Below are positions 18,496-27,112 of a stretch of DNA of 64,000 bases, in pieces. The notes below the pieces were generated by a model. It was not told the origin of the DNA. It did not search any database and saw nothing but the letters and a program-made list of their open reading frames with translations. Position 1 is the stretch's first letter. Each line of letters opens with the position of its first letter. Origin of the DNA: Fuerstiella marisgermanici (lineage in GTDB: Bacteria > Planctomycetota > Planctomycetia > Planctomycetales > Planctomycetaceae); assembly GCF_001983935.1 (NCBI RefSeq), contig NZ_CP017641.1:3038001-3102000 (forward strand). Direction: 5' to 3'. Both the position numbers and the translations under genes were made by a program.

Positions 18496-20538
18496 CTATC
18501 CGTCAGCAGCTTCCGGAGCGTCCTGGTCGGCCGCTTCCGTTGCCTCGCCATCCGCAGACTGGCTTGCATCCGTCAGAGCGGCCGACGTGCCGGGAACAAT
18601 TTTCGGTCCGTCACGGTGCTGGTCAATCACCTTGTGCATGTGCTCAGCCGTCATCGTCTCCATCTCGAACAGTTCTTCACTTAGCTGATCCAGAACCGCT
18701 CGTTTGGACATCAGCACTTCGTAAGCGCTGCGGTACGCTTCGTCGACAAGACGTTTGACTTCCAGGTCGATCTCACGCAGCGTCTCTTCACTGTGCATCG
18801 AATCCCGGACCACGGTCCCCGACCCCGTTAGAAACGGAGACGACTGCGATTCACTGTAGAACATGCGCCCCAGGCGAGGACTCATGCCGAACTCAGTCAC
18901 CATTCGGCGAGCCAGATCAGTGGCGCGCTGAAGGTCGTTTTGAGCGCCCGTAGATGTTTCGTTGTAAACGATCTGCTCGGCCGAGATGCCGCCTAACAGC
19001 ACGGCGATGCGGCTTTCCAGTTCCGACTGCGTCAACAACTCGCGGTCGTCTTCCGGAAGCTGCAGCATATAGCCCAGCGCCCCCATGCCACGCGGGATAA
19101 TGGAAATCTTGTGAACCGGGTCGGTGTTGGGAAGGCTGTCCGCAACTAACGCGTGACCGCATTCGTGACACGCCACGCGGCGCTTGACCTCTTCGATGAT
19201 GATGCGACTCGACTTTTCCAGCCCCGCCATCACACGTTCCACGCCGTCCTCGAAGGCCTGCATCGTGACCTTTTTGTCGCCTCGTCGAGCCGACAAGAGC
19301 GCCGCTTCGTTGACGAGGTTCGCCAAATCCGCTCCGACGAAACCTGGCGTCAGCTTCGACAATCGCTGCACGTCGACGTCGTCAGACATCTTGATCTTCT
19401 GAGAATGCACCTTCAAAATGGCAGCTCGACCTTTGATGTCCGGTCGATCGACCAGCACATGACGGTCGAAACGGCCGGGCCGCATCAACGCCGGGTCCAG
19501 CGTTTCCGGTCGGTTGGTCGCTCCCATCACAATCACACTGTGATCCGTGCTAAAGCCGTCCATCTCGACCAGCAGTGCGTTCAGAGTCTGTTCGCGTTCA
19601 TCATGCCCGCCTGGCGCACCACTACCGCGCACTTTGCCGAGTGCATCCAATTCGTCGATGAAGATGATCGCGGGCGAACGCTGCAACGCCTGCTGAAACA
19701 TGTCTCGCACGCGAGCCGCTCCGACACCGACGTACATCTCCACGAAGTCCGAACCAGACAGCCCGAAAAACGGAACTCCCGCTTCACCCGCGACAGCCTT
19801 GGCCAACATCGTCTTGCCGGTTCCGGGAGGCCCCACCAGCAAAACGCCGCGCGGAATTCGTCCGCCAAGCGACTGATACTTCTGCGGTGTCTTCAGAAAT
19901 TCGACAACCTCTTTCAGTTCTTCCACCGCTTCATCAATGCCCGCCACGTCTTCGAACGTGACGCTGACATCTTCCTGAGCGTACAATCGCCCTCGACTGC
20001 GACCGAACGACATGGCTGAACCCGCTCCGCCGAGTCGTCGCAGCATAAAGATGATCACGCCGATCATCAGCGCTGTTAAAAACAGCATGGGCATCAATTC
20101 GGCCCACGGCGATGGTGTGGGAGCCGCTTTGTATTCGATCGGTTCGCGAGTTTCGTCGCCTTTGCCGTCCAGCAGTTTTTGAAGGTCGTTGCGAGCTTCG
20201 TCGCCGACACCCCACAACGCGACGTAAGACCGTTCGGCTGTCACGTCATTTTTACGTACTTCTTCAATGGACTTGTCCTGCCATGTCATCTGAGTCGGCC
20301 CGATGGTCAGCTCATAGACATTGCGGGAATTCAATAAATTCTCCGACACCTGCCGCTTGAATTCTGACAGCGACATCTCTTTGCCGCTTCGCCCCTGGCT
20401 CATGGTTGAGAAAACCAGGAGACCGACGACGCCGAAGACGAGTAGATACCACAGTCCGTTGCCCGATTGATTTCGCTCTTTGCGAGGATCACGTCCCTTG
20501 GGGCCGTTAGCGGGTGGTTTTTTGGGCGAATCAGCCAT
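18496..20538 (-). CDS. ftsH: ATP-dependent zinc metalloprotease FtsH
   Basis: Membrane-bound AAA protease that degrades misfolded membrane and some cytoplasmic proteins. ATG at 20538-20536 gives 680 residues; a frame 19 codons longer is less likely. Order of parts: a short Lys-rich cytosolic tail, membrane segment ([15 protein letters not shown]), periplasmic FtsH-ext domain, second membrane segment near residue 150, Walker [10 protein letters not shown], Walker [10 protein letters not shown], second region of homology with RPGRFDRHV, protease motif HECGH and the third zinc ligand Asp in GAQNDLQRA. The C-terminus is Ala/Asp-rich. It is a single gene, transcribed toward the palindromic repeats. 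Confidence 0.97.
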   Translation of the reverse strand: MADSPKKPPANGPKGRDPRKERNQSGNGLWYLLVFGVVGLLVFSTMSQGRSGKEMSLSEFKRQVSENLLNSRNVYELTIGPTQMTWQDKSIEEVRKNDVTAERSYVALWGVGDEARNDLQKLLDGKGDETREPIEYKAAPTPSPWAELMPMLFLTALMIGVIIFMLRRLGGAGSAMSFGRSRGRLYAQEDVSVTFEDVAGIDEAVEELKEVVEFLKTPQKYQSLGGRIPRGVLLVGPPGTGKTMLAKAVAGEAGVPFFGLSGSDFVEMYVGVGAARVRDMFQQALQRSPAIIFIDELDALGKVRGSGAPGGHDEREQTLNALLVEMDGFSTDHSVIVMGATNRPETLDPALMRPGRFDRHVLVDRPDIKGRAAILKVHSQKIKMSDDVDVQRLSKLTPGFVGADLANLVNEAALLSARRGDKKVTMQAFEDGVERVMAGLEKSSRIIIEEVKRRVACHECGHALVADSLPNTDPVHKISIIPRGMGALGYMLQLPEDDRELLTQSELESRIAVLLGGISAEQIVYNETSTGAQNDLQRATDLARRMVTEFGMSPRLGRMFYSESQSSPFLTGSGTVVRDSMHSEETLREIDLEVKRLVDEAYRSAYEVLMSKRAVLDQLSEELFEMETMTAEHMHKVIDQHRDGPKIVPGTSAALTDASQSADGEATEAADQDAPEAADG

Positions 20539-21300
20539 TGAGTTGCCACTAAGTTCCGAAAATGCTGGTGTTTTTGACCGCGTCAGCGCGGCCACGCTTC
20601 AACTGTAGGTCTGATTCGGGATATGGTCAACTGCCACTCAGAATTGCCGGTACGCACCGGCGGGCGGTTGGCGTGGCGGGCGGGTGACGATCTCGGAACT
20701 GAGGCGCCGGCGGTGCTTCTGCTACGCATCCGCTGGGAAGCAACAAAGTACCTGCCGCAGCACCACAGCACGATGTCGCCGATACGGGCAAATGTCTTCA
20801 CGCCTCCTGCCTTCGCCACGCGACGGCGGGCGGGAATGTGCCTCGTGTGCCAATATTCGGGTATTGAGCATGTGCGATCCGATGCACGGCGAGATAGGTT
20901 TGTCCTGCGATTAGCACGAAGCGCGGCAGCACCTATCCCGCGAGTGTGAGCCCAACAACGCAATCGCTGCCACATAGCTCAGTCCTTCCAGAATTAATAA
21001 CGCAAGAAAATCACAACCGAGACCTCTGTGAAATAGTCATTGACACTTTATCTCTGTCCCCAAATTGCACGGCCAAAACCCGACACCGCAAAATGTGGCA
21101 CGATTCTCCGAATCGTGAACGCGCACCAAAACGGCTCCCATTCGCACTGTGCCCTCTGCAATCCACAGATCTCCTATCGCTCAAGCGAGAAAGGATTTTA
21201 CGGTGACAACTTGTTTCCGCCCCGGATGAGCCAAAGCACTTAGCCATGGGCACGAACTCATGGAATCAGCCCGTCGCCTGTCCGGCATCACCATTCGTGA
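20539..21300. other. Non-coding stretch upstream of ftsH
   Basis: 762 bases with no convincing gene. It contains a copy of a short repeat (GGTACGCACCGGCGGGCGG, 20652-20670) whose inverted relative lies at 60793-60818. Short plus-strand frames here do not look like proteins. The promoter of the minus-strand ftsH should lie close to 20540-20640; I could not pick it out. Confidence 0.4.
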
Positions 21301-21783
21301 TCTCTGTTCTGTAGGTGCTGGCGGCCCGACAGCACTTCGCAGTGCAACTGCGACCGTGTCCTGGACTGCTCATCATCAGCATCGACTCCGGAACACAGTC
21401 ACGCTGCGACTCAGCCGCATCGCGCCGCAAAAGTTCCGTCGCGCCGCCGGAACCTACTGTCGCAATCATCTGCGATCGAACACGCCCCGTCACAGCCCAA
21501 CGTCGGTAAACTGACGATCCGAGTCGAAGATCCACCGCACGCGGCGGGCAGTCGGCGAGTCTACCTGGGGATCAGTCGCGGACAGCATCATATTTCGCTT
21601 CCTGGAATCACCGTTTGTCAACCGCGTCCCGGCTGGATCAATCTTCAGATCCCTCCGATCGAATCGTGGCAGGCCGCGTTGGAACAACTGACTGCGGCGG
21701 AAAGAAGCCGAATTGCACAACCCGAATTCTACGAAGTGCTGAAGACACAAATCGCCCGCCGCATGCCTCGCGATATGGGCTGA
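21301..21783 (+). pseudogene. Open frame without a start codon, probable gene remnant
   Basis: Frame beginning after the TGA at 21298-21300 stays open for 160 codons to the TGA at 21781, but has no ATG or GTG until near its end. From about 21463 the translation looks like real protein (NVGKLTIRVED, VYLGISRGQHHISLPG, WINLQIPPIESWQAAL, ending RRMPRDMG). The earlier part is poor in structure and two other frames are also open there. It may be the 3' part of a gene whose 5' end was lost or frameshifted. The family is not recognised. Confidence 0.4.
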
Positions 21784-21927
21784 ACTATTGGGCAATGATA
21801 TGTGATTCACCCAGGTCGACTATCAGCCTCGATTTGTGGAATGCTGCGCTGCGCATCATCAAACGCGCCTGTTGAGCTGCAGTCACGGCATGCTCATCGC
21901 ATCTGCCGCCAGACGCCCTTGAATTTC

Positions 21928-21957
21928 TTGACCGCTCCCGCCCCTATTGCATATACT
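21928..21957 (+). promoter_or_regulatory. Sigma-70-type promoter upstream of the first cassette-like gene
   Basis: TTGACC at 21928-21933 and TATACT at 21952-21957 are 18 bases apart and lie in an AT-richer stretch. Transcription would begin near 21964, 74 bases before the ATG at 22038. If the downstream genes are an integron array, this could drive several of them. Confidence 0.5.
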
Positions 21958-21987
21958 CACACCACCTTAATATCCCAAATTCCAGCA

Positions 21988-22023
21988 TGTACGACAGCTC
22001 TGTCGTACAGATAACCGTTGTGC
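21988..22023 (+). repeat. Palindrome followed by attC-like right end
   Basis: TGTACGACAG and CTGTCGTACA are perfect ten-base arms two bases apart (21988-22009). They run into ATAACCGTTGTGC, whose GTCGTA and GTTGTGC at 22017-22023 line up with the right half of the attC-like repeats further on. The next start codon follows 14 bases later. Confidence 0.45.
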
Positions 22024-22037
22024 GGCCTAGCTTTTAC

Positions 22038-22361
22038 ATGTCATTACAGGAAGAACATCAACCGCTTGATACCGCGATTTGGAACGCGATGCTTGCCGTT
22101 CTTCCCCCCGACTGTTCTGCTGCACGTCTGGAGGTGGCTGCAGTTTTCGAGGCCGATGGCGGGCTTGAAATGCCTCACTCTCTCGTGGCCCTCGATGATT
22201 CCAAAGACTTGTGCTTCCCTTCCGACGAAATCTATCAACTTACTCGCGAGCACCTTGCGGTATTTGAACGCCACGGAAAGCCGTGGGCCTCGCTCGCCTG
22301 TACGGTTCGCTTTGATTTCGACACCGAGAACTGGCGTTGCTCAACTGACTACGAGTACTGA
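22038..22361 (+). CDS. Hypothetical protein, cassette-borne
   Basis: 107 residues from ATG at 22038; a frame from ATG at 21987 adds 17 residues, but that ATG lies inside the palindrome. I do not recognise the family. It is acidic, soluble and begins with amphipathic helices (LDTAIWNAMLAVLPPD). It ends WASLACTVRFDFDTENWRCSTDYEY-like, with aromatic/charged strands reminiscent of small immunity-type proteins such as DUF600, but this resemblance is weak. The stop codon is ten bases before the target duplication of an ISAs1-family element. Confidence 0.6.
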   Translation: MSLQEEHQPLDTAIWNAMLAVLPPDCSAARLEVAAVFEADGGLEMPHSLVALDDSKDLCFPSDEIYQLTREHLAVFERHGKPWASLACTVRFDFDTENWRCSTDYEY

Positions 22362-22381
22362 CTGCCGCTTCACCGGTCGTG

Positions 22382-23638
22382 CAGGGGGATTGCACGCTAA
22401 GTCATTTGCCGAACAGGACTTTCGCGAGGTATGTCTCATCCCAGGCAGCGTTGAGTCTTTTGTTTTTGATCCCCACCCTGGCTGTGGATTCGTTTTTCAG
22501 GAGACTCAACGCCGTGCGGCGAAGGATGCTGAAGTTCATGTCTGCGTGGCCTTTACGGATCCTCGATTGATCTTCCTGGAAAGTGACGTCCAGTTGCCAA
22601 TGCAAATTGTTCTCGACACCCCAATGGCTCCGCACAGCTTCGGCGAAACGACGGCCGGAGACATAACGGCTTAAAATGTAATAGCGGATGCCGATGCACA
22701 TTTTGCCGTCGCGGAGAGTGTTGTTGATCGCGATCCCGATCGCCTTCAGGTTCTTCCAGCGATGTGCGTCCGGAAGATCCTCCGGCGCACGACAGATCAG
22801 ATACTGTCGCAAATCTTCGCGGCCGCCGGTGTTTTCTTTCGTTTCAAATCGTCGCACCGGACAGCGTGCAAAGTCATCTTCCAAATGGTCGGCGAAGAAC
22901 GCGACAAGACCTGCGTGTAGCGTGGGCTGATTGCCTTTCGCGGCAAGACAATAGTCCGCCTCTGCGTCGACAATCTTCGACGCGATTTCCGTTTGGCAAC
23001 CCATGGCGTCAATCGTCACTAAAGCACCGGAAACCTCGATCAATTCCAGCAGTTTGGGAATCGCCGTAATCTCATTACTCTTCGCATCGACGACGACTTG
23101 CCCGAGACTGATATGATTGGCTGTGGCCCATGCACTGACCATGTGGATGGCCGACTTGCCACTGGCTTTGTCATAGCTGCGACGGAGTGTCTTACCATCG
23201 ATCGCGATGATTTGTCCGTCACTGATTTTCTGCAGAGAAGTGATCCAATTCAGTAAGCACTTTTCAAATTCTGCAGGACGAATCAGAGCGAGGATGGCGT
23301 TGAAACGATCGTGCGACGGAATCCCTGCGGACAGATCGAGATACTTCGCAAACCAATCTCGTTTCGTTCTGCCAAACTTCGCAATCGCGACAAAATCATC
23401 CGCGCCACTGATCACAGCACAGACTGCAATGAACAGAATATTTTGAAGCGGATAGACCGGCTCACCGCGCCTTGGATCCGTAACATCAGAGAAATGATCG
23501 ACAAAACTGGTGGACAAAGGCATGGCAGGAATCCTTTCGCGGCTCAAACATTTCAGCACACATAGCAGCGTGAAACATCACACTGACACTGAAGGTTGCC
23601 ATCTATACCATCTTATCCAATGTCGCGCAATCCGCCTA
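22382..23638 (-). mobile_element. ISAs1-family insertion sequence with target duplication
   Basis: The element is 1257 bases. Its ends are imperfect inverted repeats: CAGGGGGATTGCACG at the left and, read inward from the right, TAGGCGGATTGCGCG (12 of 15 identical). It is flanked by a perfect ten-base direct repeat, ACCGGTCGTG, at 22372-22381 and 23639-23648. One intact transposase gene fills it. Intact duplication, ends and gene suggest a recent insertion. Confidence 0.93.
22402..23523 (-). CDS. ISAs1-family transposase
   Basis: DDE transposase, 373 residues from ATG at 23523-23521, which is preceded by AAAGGA; an upstream frame adds 12 residues. The N-terminal DDE_Tnp_1-associated part (FSDVTDPRRGEPVYPL, VCAVISGADDF) is followed by the catalytic region with IIAIDGKTLRRSYD, VTIDAMGCQTEIA and the end segment RSHWGVENNLHWQLDVTF, all hallmarks of the family. 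No frameshift or stop is present, so the protein is probably active. Confidence 0.95.
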   Translation of the reverse strand: MPLSTSFVDHFSDVTDPRRGEPVYPLQNILFIAVCAVISGADDFVAIAKFGRTKRDWFAKYLDLSAGIPSHDRFNAILALIRPAEFEKCLLNWITSLQKISDGQIIAIDGKTLRRSYDKASGKSAIHMVSAWATANHISLGQVVVDAKSNEITAIPKLLELIEVSGALVTIDAMGCQTEIASKIVDAEADYCLAAKGNQPTLHAGLVAFFADHLEDDFARCPVRRFETKENTGGREDLRQYLICRAPEDLPDAHRWKNLKAIGIAINNTLRDGKMCIGIRYYILSRYVSGRRFAEAVRSHWGVENNLHWQLDVTFQEDQSRIRKGHADMNFSILRRTALSLLKNESTARVGIKNKRLNAAWDETYLAKVLFGK

Positions 23639-23922
23639 ACCGGTCGTGCAACATCTGTATGTCGTAAGAAGTCAAGTAGCGCGTATGTTGATCGGGGAAA
23701 GAAGTTGTAGTTTTTCTGTTGGAGAGTTTTTTGCCCTCCAACTCGCTACGACTTATCCTTCTTGGTTTCACGTTCGAGGTTTTCCTGTTCCGTTTGCTGC
23801 GGGGCGTTTCTTAACGAAGTCTCGCTCAACTTTCCGATGGAAAGCTGGCTGCTTCAAACATCTGTTCGTGTTCAAACCGAAGACGACGGGCACAGCCGTT
23901 CGGCGGTCAGCTTCGCACCTTA

Positions 23923-24178
23923 GAACCCCTAACAAAACCTGTGTGGCCGCGTTGTGACGACAGTGGTCGAGATGCAAGGAAAAGGGACGAGGCGACAAAT
24001 GTCGTCGAGGAGCGCTGACGCCGCAGATCGGCTGCTGTCGTCGCAACCCTCCGGGCCGCTTGTGGTTCCGCCTCAGGCGGCGGCGTTCGTCGTCGACGAC
24101 AATTGTCGCCTCCTCCTCACTTCTTGCCTGAAACGAAACCACAAACGTCGCGGCTCACACAGGTTTTGTTAGGGGTTC
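23923..24178. mobile_element. MITE-like element with 23-bp perfect inverted ends
   Basis: GAACCCCTAACAAAACCTGT and three more bases at 23923-23945 are repeated exactly as reverse complement at 24156-24178. The element is bounded on both sides by TTA (23920-23922 and 24179-24181), a possible three-base target duplication of the TNA type known from the IS427 group of the IS5 family. It is 256 bases and has no transposase frame. Thirty internal bases (24016-24045) recur at 61150-61179 with one mismatch. Confidence 0.75.
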
Positions 24179-24488
24179 TTAGAGTGCATCACACGCCATG
24201 CGTGTCTAAGCGGCCGCCGGGCGGGTTTTTGTTTTTGTTATGCGGTTGTCGACAGTGTTCTCCGTTCCGGAGCACAGAAACTGTTATGGGCTCGATCGCC
24301 GGTCATTCATAAAGTTGTTGGGCTCACGCTGTGTTGCAAGCGCGTCCAGTTGTTGGTCGACTCGACGGCGAGGCAGCCGGGATCAATGAAAGTTCAAACG
24401 GGTCTCCGGTATAGATTCTGAATTGTGAAAGCAACAGCGACGCGGCCAGTCTTGATTCTTTTCGCAAGGCCTTCGCCGCATTTCCACT

Positions 24489-24582
24489 CTTTGGCAACGG
24501 GCGTTGGCCTTGGTACAGTTTTTACTAATTCAGGCATCGCTCGCTTCGTTCATGGCGGTGTCGTAAAAACGTTCCGTTAGGT
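24489..24582 (+). repeat. attC-like repeat, copy A
   Basis: Contains CTTTGGCAACGGGCGTTGGC, TTGGTACA at 24510-24517 and the right half TCGCTTCGTTCATGGCGG, GTGTCGTAAAAAC, GTTCC, ending in GTTAGGT at 24576-24582. TTGGTAC lies exactly 66 bases before GTTAGGT. The next start codon is 11 bases further on. The left boundary is uncertain. Confidence 0.6.
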
Positions 24583-24593
24583 GGCAGAAGCTC

Positions 24594-25055
24594 TTGATTC
24601 TTCAACGCGGTACAACCGGGTTCCAACACTGCCGTGAGCCGGAACTTCCTCTTGTTGAACTACGTATTTTTCGCACTGTTTACCACACCGTCGCGCGTGA
24701 CGTATCTGCGGATGTGATTTATAGCCCGCGCCGACACTCAGACGTCGAATGCAACTTTGCCGACGCTCTGCTTCAACTCGGAGATGATCGCATCGTCGTG
24801 CTCGTCAATTGCTTTCATCCTTTGGTCGCGTTCGCGGCCGAGGGCAAGGTCGGCGATACTCCGGATTTTTGCGACCATGCTGATTTGGCACGAGCATTCT
24901 CGGCACACGCAGACTTCACGGTCCTTTCTGTGGCAACGTTTGAACAACTGCCAACCACAGACATGCTCGCTGATCTCGCCCCTGCGGAAATCGAGCAATT
25001 CAACTACTGGAAACCATCTCGCCTTGGCGACGTCATCTTCAACTACTGGGATTGA
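24594..25055 (+). CDS. Hypothetical protein, cassette-borne
   Basis: 153 residues with a TTG start at 24594, 11 bases after the attC-like end; no ATG is available near the 5' end. I do not recognise the family. The protein is soluble and acidic, with alternating hydrophobic strands (DRIVVLVNCFHPLVAFAAEGKVGDTPDF) and ends FNYWKPSRLGDVIFNYWD. It has no ribosome-binding sequence of its own, as expected for a cassette read from an outside promoter. Confidence 0.6.
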   Translation: MILQRGTTGFQHCREPELPLVELRIFRTVYHTVARDVSADVIYSPRRHSDVECNFADALLQLGDDRIVVLVNCFHPLVAFAAEGKVGDTPDFCDHADLARAFSAHADFTVLSVATFEQLPTTDMLADLAPAEIEQFNYWKPSRLGDVIFNYWD

Positions 25056-25214
25056 AACCGTTCTGGCGATTCATCTGCCGCCTGGCATGGTTTGTACGCC
25101 AAACTTTCGGAACACATTCACTCTTTGGCAGCGTGCGTGCGCGTTCATACAATTCCACCCACTTGAAGTCGCTCGCTTCGTTCAGGGCAGTATCGAATAG
25201 GCCTTCCGTTTTAC
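25056..25214 (+). repeat. attC-like repeat, copy B
   Basis: Fills the gap after the preceding stop codon. It shares CACTCTTTGGCAGCG with copies A and J, has TTCATACA at 25144-25151 and the right half GTCGCTCGCTTCGTTCAG, then CCTTCC and GTTTTAC at 25208-25214, 64 bases after the TTCATAC box. The next ATG is 11 bases later. Confidence 0.6.
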
Positions 25215-25225
25215 ACCGCAAACAC

Positions 25226-25786
25226 ATGGTACATTTCCTTGTTATTGACCTTGAAGCGACGTGTTGCGATGACGATTCGTTTCCGCGCACTGACATGGAA
25301 ATCGTGGAGATCGGTGCGGTGGTGGTGTGCCCTGAGACACTTCAGCCCCTGAACGAGTTTCAGACCTTTGTCCGCCCGGTGCTCAACCCAACCCTGACCG
25401 ACTTCTGCCGCAATCTGACAAACATCACGCAACTGCAGATTGATTCGGCACCGTCGTTCGTTGATGCAATGGCCGACCTCATCGACTGGGCCAATGGATT
25501 TGCTCCATTCGTGTTTTGCTCCTGGGGCAATTATGACCGCACTCAATTTGAGTCCGATTGCTCGCGACATGAAGTTGAGTACCCATTTGGTGGTCACCAC
25601 ATCAACGTCAAAGCAGAATTTGCTTCTGTGATCGGACGCCCCCAAAAGCCAAGCGTCCCGGCCGCATTACATTCTGTTGGGCTGACTTTCTCCGGCTCCC
25701 ATCATCGCGGTATTGACGACGCACGAAATATCGCCCGCCTGTTGCCATATATCTTTCCTCCAGGACACCGCGTGGCAGGCAGCTAG
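25226..25786 (+). CDS. DEDDh 3'-5' exonuclease-like protein (ERI-1/KapD type), cassette-borne
   Basis: 186 residues from ATG at 25226. The exonuclease motifs of the DEDDh family are visible. Exo I is FLVIDLEATC with Asp and Glu, followed by MEIVEIGAVVV. The F-TFVRPVLNPTLTDFCRNLTNITQ segment is typical of ERI-1-like enzymes. Exo II is in FCSWGNYDRTQFESDC, and Exo III is HHRGIDDARNIARLL with His and Asp. It should remove nucleotides from 3' ends of RNA or DNA; the target is unknown. It is bounded by attC-like copies B and C on the plus strand, in line with being a mobile cassette gene. Confidence 0.82.
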   Translation: MVHFLVIDLEATCCDDDSFPRTDMEIVEIGAVVVCPETLQPLNEFQTFVRPVLNPTLTDFCRNLTNITQLQIDSAPSFVDAMADLIDWANGFAPFVFCSWGNYDRTQFESDCSRHEVEYPFGGHHINVKAEFASVIGRPQKPSVPAALHSVGLTFSGSHHRGIDDARNIARLLPYIFPPGHRVAGS

Positions 25787-25894
25787 AGCAGTTTACCTTT
25801 TGTTGTGGACGGTTCGGGCTCGTGGGAAACAGCCTTCGTCGTCACAAACGCTTGCTCCGCGGCCACAAGTCAGCGAGATTCGCTGTAACATTGG
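25786..25894 (+). repeat. Repeat R1, plus-strand copy
   Basis: TAGAGCAGTTTACC, GGACGGTTCGGGCTCGTGG, AAACAGC, AAACGCTTG, then CGCGGCCACAAGTCAGCG also occur in that order, on the opposite strand, at 44465-44575. The two copies are roughly 80-85 percent identical by eye over about 106 bases. Confidence 0.75.
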
Positions 25895-25963
25895 TACAAT
25901 GTTTCGCAGTTCAGACGTCACTCGTTCCGTGCGGAGCGGTGACGTAAGAACTTTCTGTTAGCC
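25787..25963 (+). repeat. attC-like repeat, copy C
   Basis: Starts at the stop codon of the exonuclease gene. Its first half carries the repeat R1 (25786-25894). TTGGTACA at 25891-25898 lies exactly 66 bases before GTTAGCC at 25957-25963, with TCACTCGTTCCGTGCGGAGC, GTGACGTAAGAAC and TTTCT between. The next start codon is 15 bases later. Confidence 0.6.
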
Positions 25964-25978
25964 AGGTCCGAGGTATCC

Positions 25979-26346
25979 GTGCGATTGTTTGACCACGACC
26001 ACTTTGAGGCGACCGTCGTGATCTTCACGCACGACCTGGGCGGACGCATTTCTGCTCCGTTTAATGGAATCCGCTGGGGTTTTTGTTACGCCGAGGATGC
26101 CCCCACAAGCGGCATCTACATGATCCACCAGACTTTCTGGATGCATCCGGACAATCGCTGCCAATTGATACGCCTCTGTTGGCGCGTTTCCGCATCTCTA
26201 ATAGCAGGATGATTTCGAAACACCAAAGTCGAATCACCGTCGGTACGGAGTTCTATTGTCAAGAAGGTGCGCACCGAGTTGCTTCTGGTACCGTCACGCA
26301 GATCCTCGGCTTGCATCAGGATCGTGACCACTTGACCGATTGTTGA
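25979..26346 (+). pseudogene. Frameshifted EF-Tu C-terminal-domain-like protein, cassette-borne
   Basis: Starts at GTG 25979. The first frame reads to GIYMIH and then runs into an unrelated-looking tail ending at 26212. Shifting by one base near 26127-26130 (CCACCA, where CCACCCA would restore the frame) continues PDFLDASGQSLPIDTPLLARFRIS and on to the TGA at 26344-26346, in all about 121 residues. The joined protein resembles the C-terminal barrel of elongation factor Tu, found as short stand-alone proteins in some bacteria (VGTEFYCQEGAHRVASGTV). One base has been lost, so the gene is probably dead unless this is a sequencing error. Confidence 0.65.
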
Positions 26347-26538
26347 ACAGCACCTTCGGCAGACCTGCCGTGTTTACAGACACGGCGTGAATAGATTCTT
26401 CTTGAATGGGGGGCGAAGTGTGTAACCGGGCCTGGAGCGACGAACGAGTGAAACCCCGGGGCCTCCGTGGTACAGTCTCCGGTCGTGCAGCCACCTCCGC
26501 TTCGTTCGGAGCCGTGTCGTGACGACCTGTCGCTGGAC
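26347..26538 (+). repeat. attC-like repeat, copy D
   Basis: GTGGTACA at 26467-26474 lies 65 bases before GCTGGAC at 26532-26538, with CCTCCGCTTCGTTCGGAGCC and GTGTCGTGACGACC between. The ATG of the next gene is 25 bases further on. A GACACGGC hairpin-like pair sits near 26370-26385. Confidence 0.55.
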
Positions 26539-26563
26539 ATTTTCACTTTTCCCTTGAGTGTCA

Positions 26564-27112
26564 ATGGATAACGTTTTAACAATTCTGGGCATCGTAACCG
26601 GCATCTGCTTCGCTATTGTAGTAGCGGTCGGAGTGCTCCGACTTGTAGACCGATTCAGTGTTGGCAGGCCCATAACCGCAGATGAGCGCGAGAGGCGACA
26701 ACGTGACTTCGAGACCCGACTTGCGTGCCCGCAATGGGATCAGCTGATTAGCCATTTCGGGTGCAACATTCCGACTACGCTCAGAGAACTTTATGCAGAC
26801 GTCGACAGCTTACGTCGCGAGTCGTTCTATATCGTTCCACCAGATGCAGCCGATGAATCCGAGCACTATTTTGTGGCTCAATTTCAACCTGCAGATTTGA
26901 CCACGATCGAGCAGGCTTGCTTGCCAGGCGACAAAACGCAATTCCCGTTCGCGATCGACGATTTTGGCAACTACTACTTTGTCGATCTCACGTCGCATGA
27001 CCTGTGTGTAAATTACCTCGACCATGATGGTGGAGACCTATCACGCGTGGCCGACCGACTGGAGACATTCCTGAAATGGCCGACGTATTCAGAGTCACAC
27101 ACTCCAGAATAG
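26564..27112 (+). CDS. Membrane-anchored SMI1/KNR4 (SUKH)-like protein, cassette-borne
   Basis: 182 residues from ATG at 26564. A single membrane segment lies at about residues 4-27 (VLTILGIVTGICFAIVVAVG), followed by a soluble domain. The domain shows the SUKH pattern: a helix-rich start (LISHFGCNIPTTLRELYADVD), then FYIVPPD, and FPFAIDDFGNYYFVDLTSHD, typical of SMI1/KNR4 proteins, many of which act as immunity proteins against toxins. No toxin gene is adjacent. The membrane anchor is unusual for the family. The role as an immunity protein is inference. Confidence 0.62.
   Translation: MDNVLTILGIVTGICFAIVVAVGVLRLVDRFSVGRPITADERERRQRDFETRLACPQWDQLISHFGCNIPTTLRELYADVDSLRRESFYIVPPDAADESEHYFVAQFQPADLTTIEQACLPGDKTQFPFAIDDFGNYYFVDLTSHDLCVNYLDHDGGDLSRVADRLETFLKWPTYSESHTPE

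Larger units (their letters stand above)
23649..24593. other. Long non-coding stretch with a MITE-like element and an attC-like repeat
   Basis: 945 bases with no supported gene. From left to right it holds: a GTCGTAAGAAG motif resembling the attC-like right half (23662-23672), a seven-base hairpin GTTGGAG/CTCCAAC (23718-23742), the MITE-like element (23923-24178), a T-rich stretch after a GC hairpin (24210-24240), and the attC-like repeat ending at 24582. The frame 23646-23957 is open but has low-quality composition, so I do not call it. Confidence 0.5.

Noticed and set aside
21040-21243. Frame with HCALC and later Cys that looks like a zinc finger
   Set aside because: Only one Cys pair, no homologous pattern before or after, and the surrounding frames are equally open by chance.
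23646-23957. Open plus-strand frame of 103 codons behind the ISAs1 element
   Set aside because: GTG start lies inside the target duplication, composition is poor, and the frame runs into the MITE-like element.
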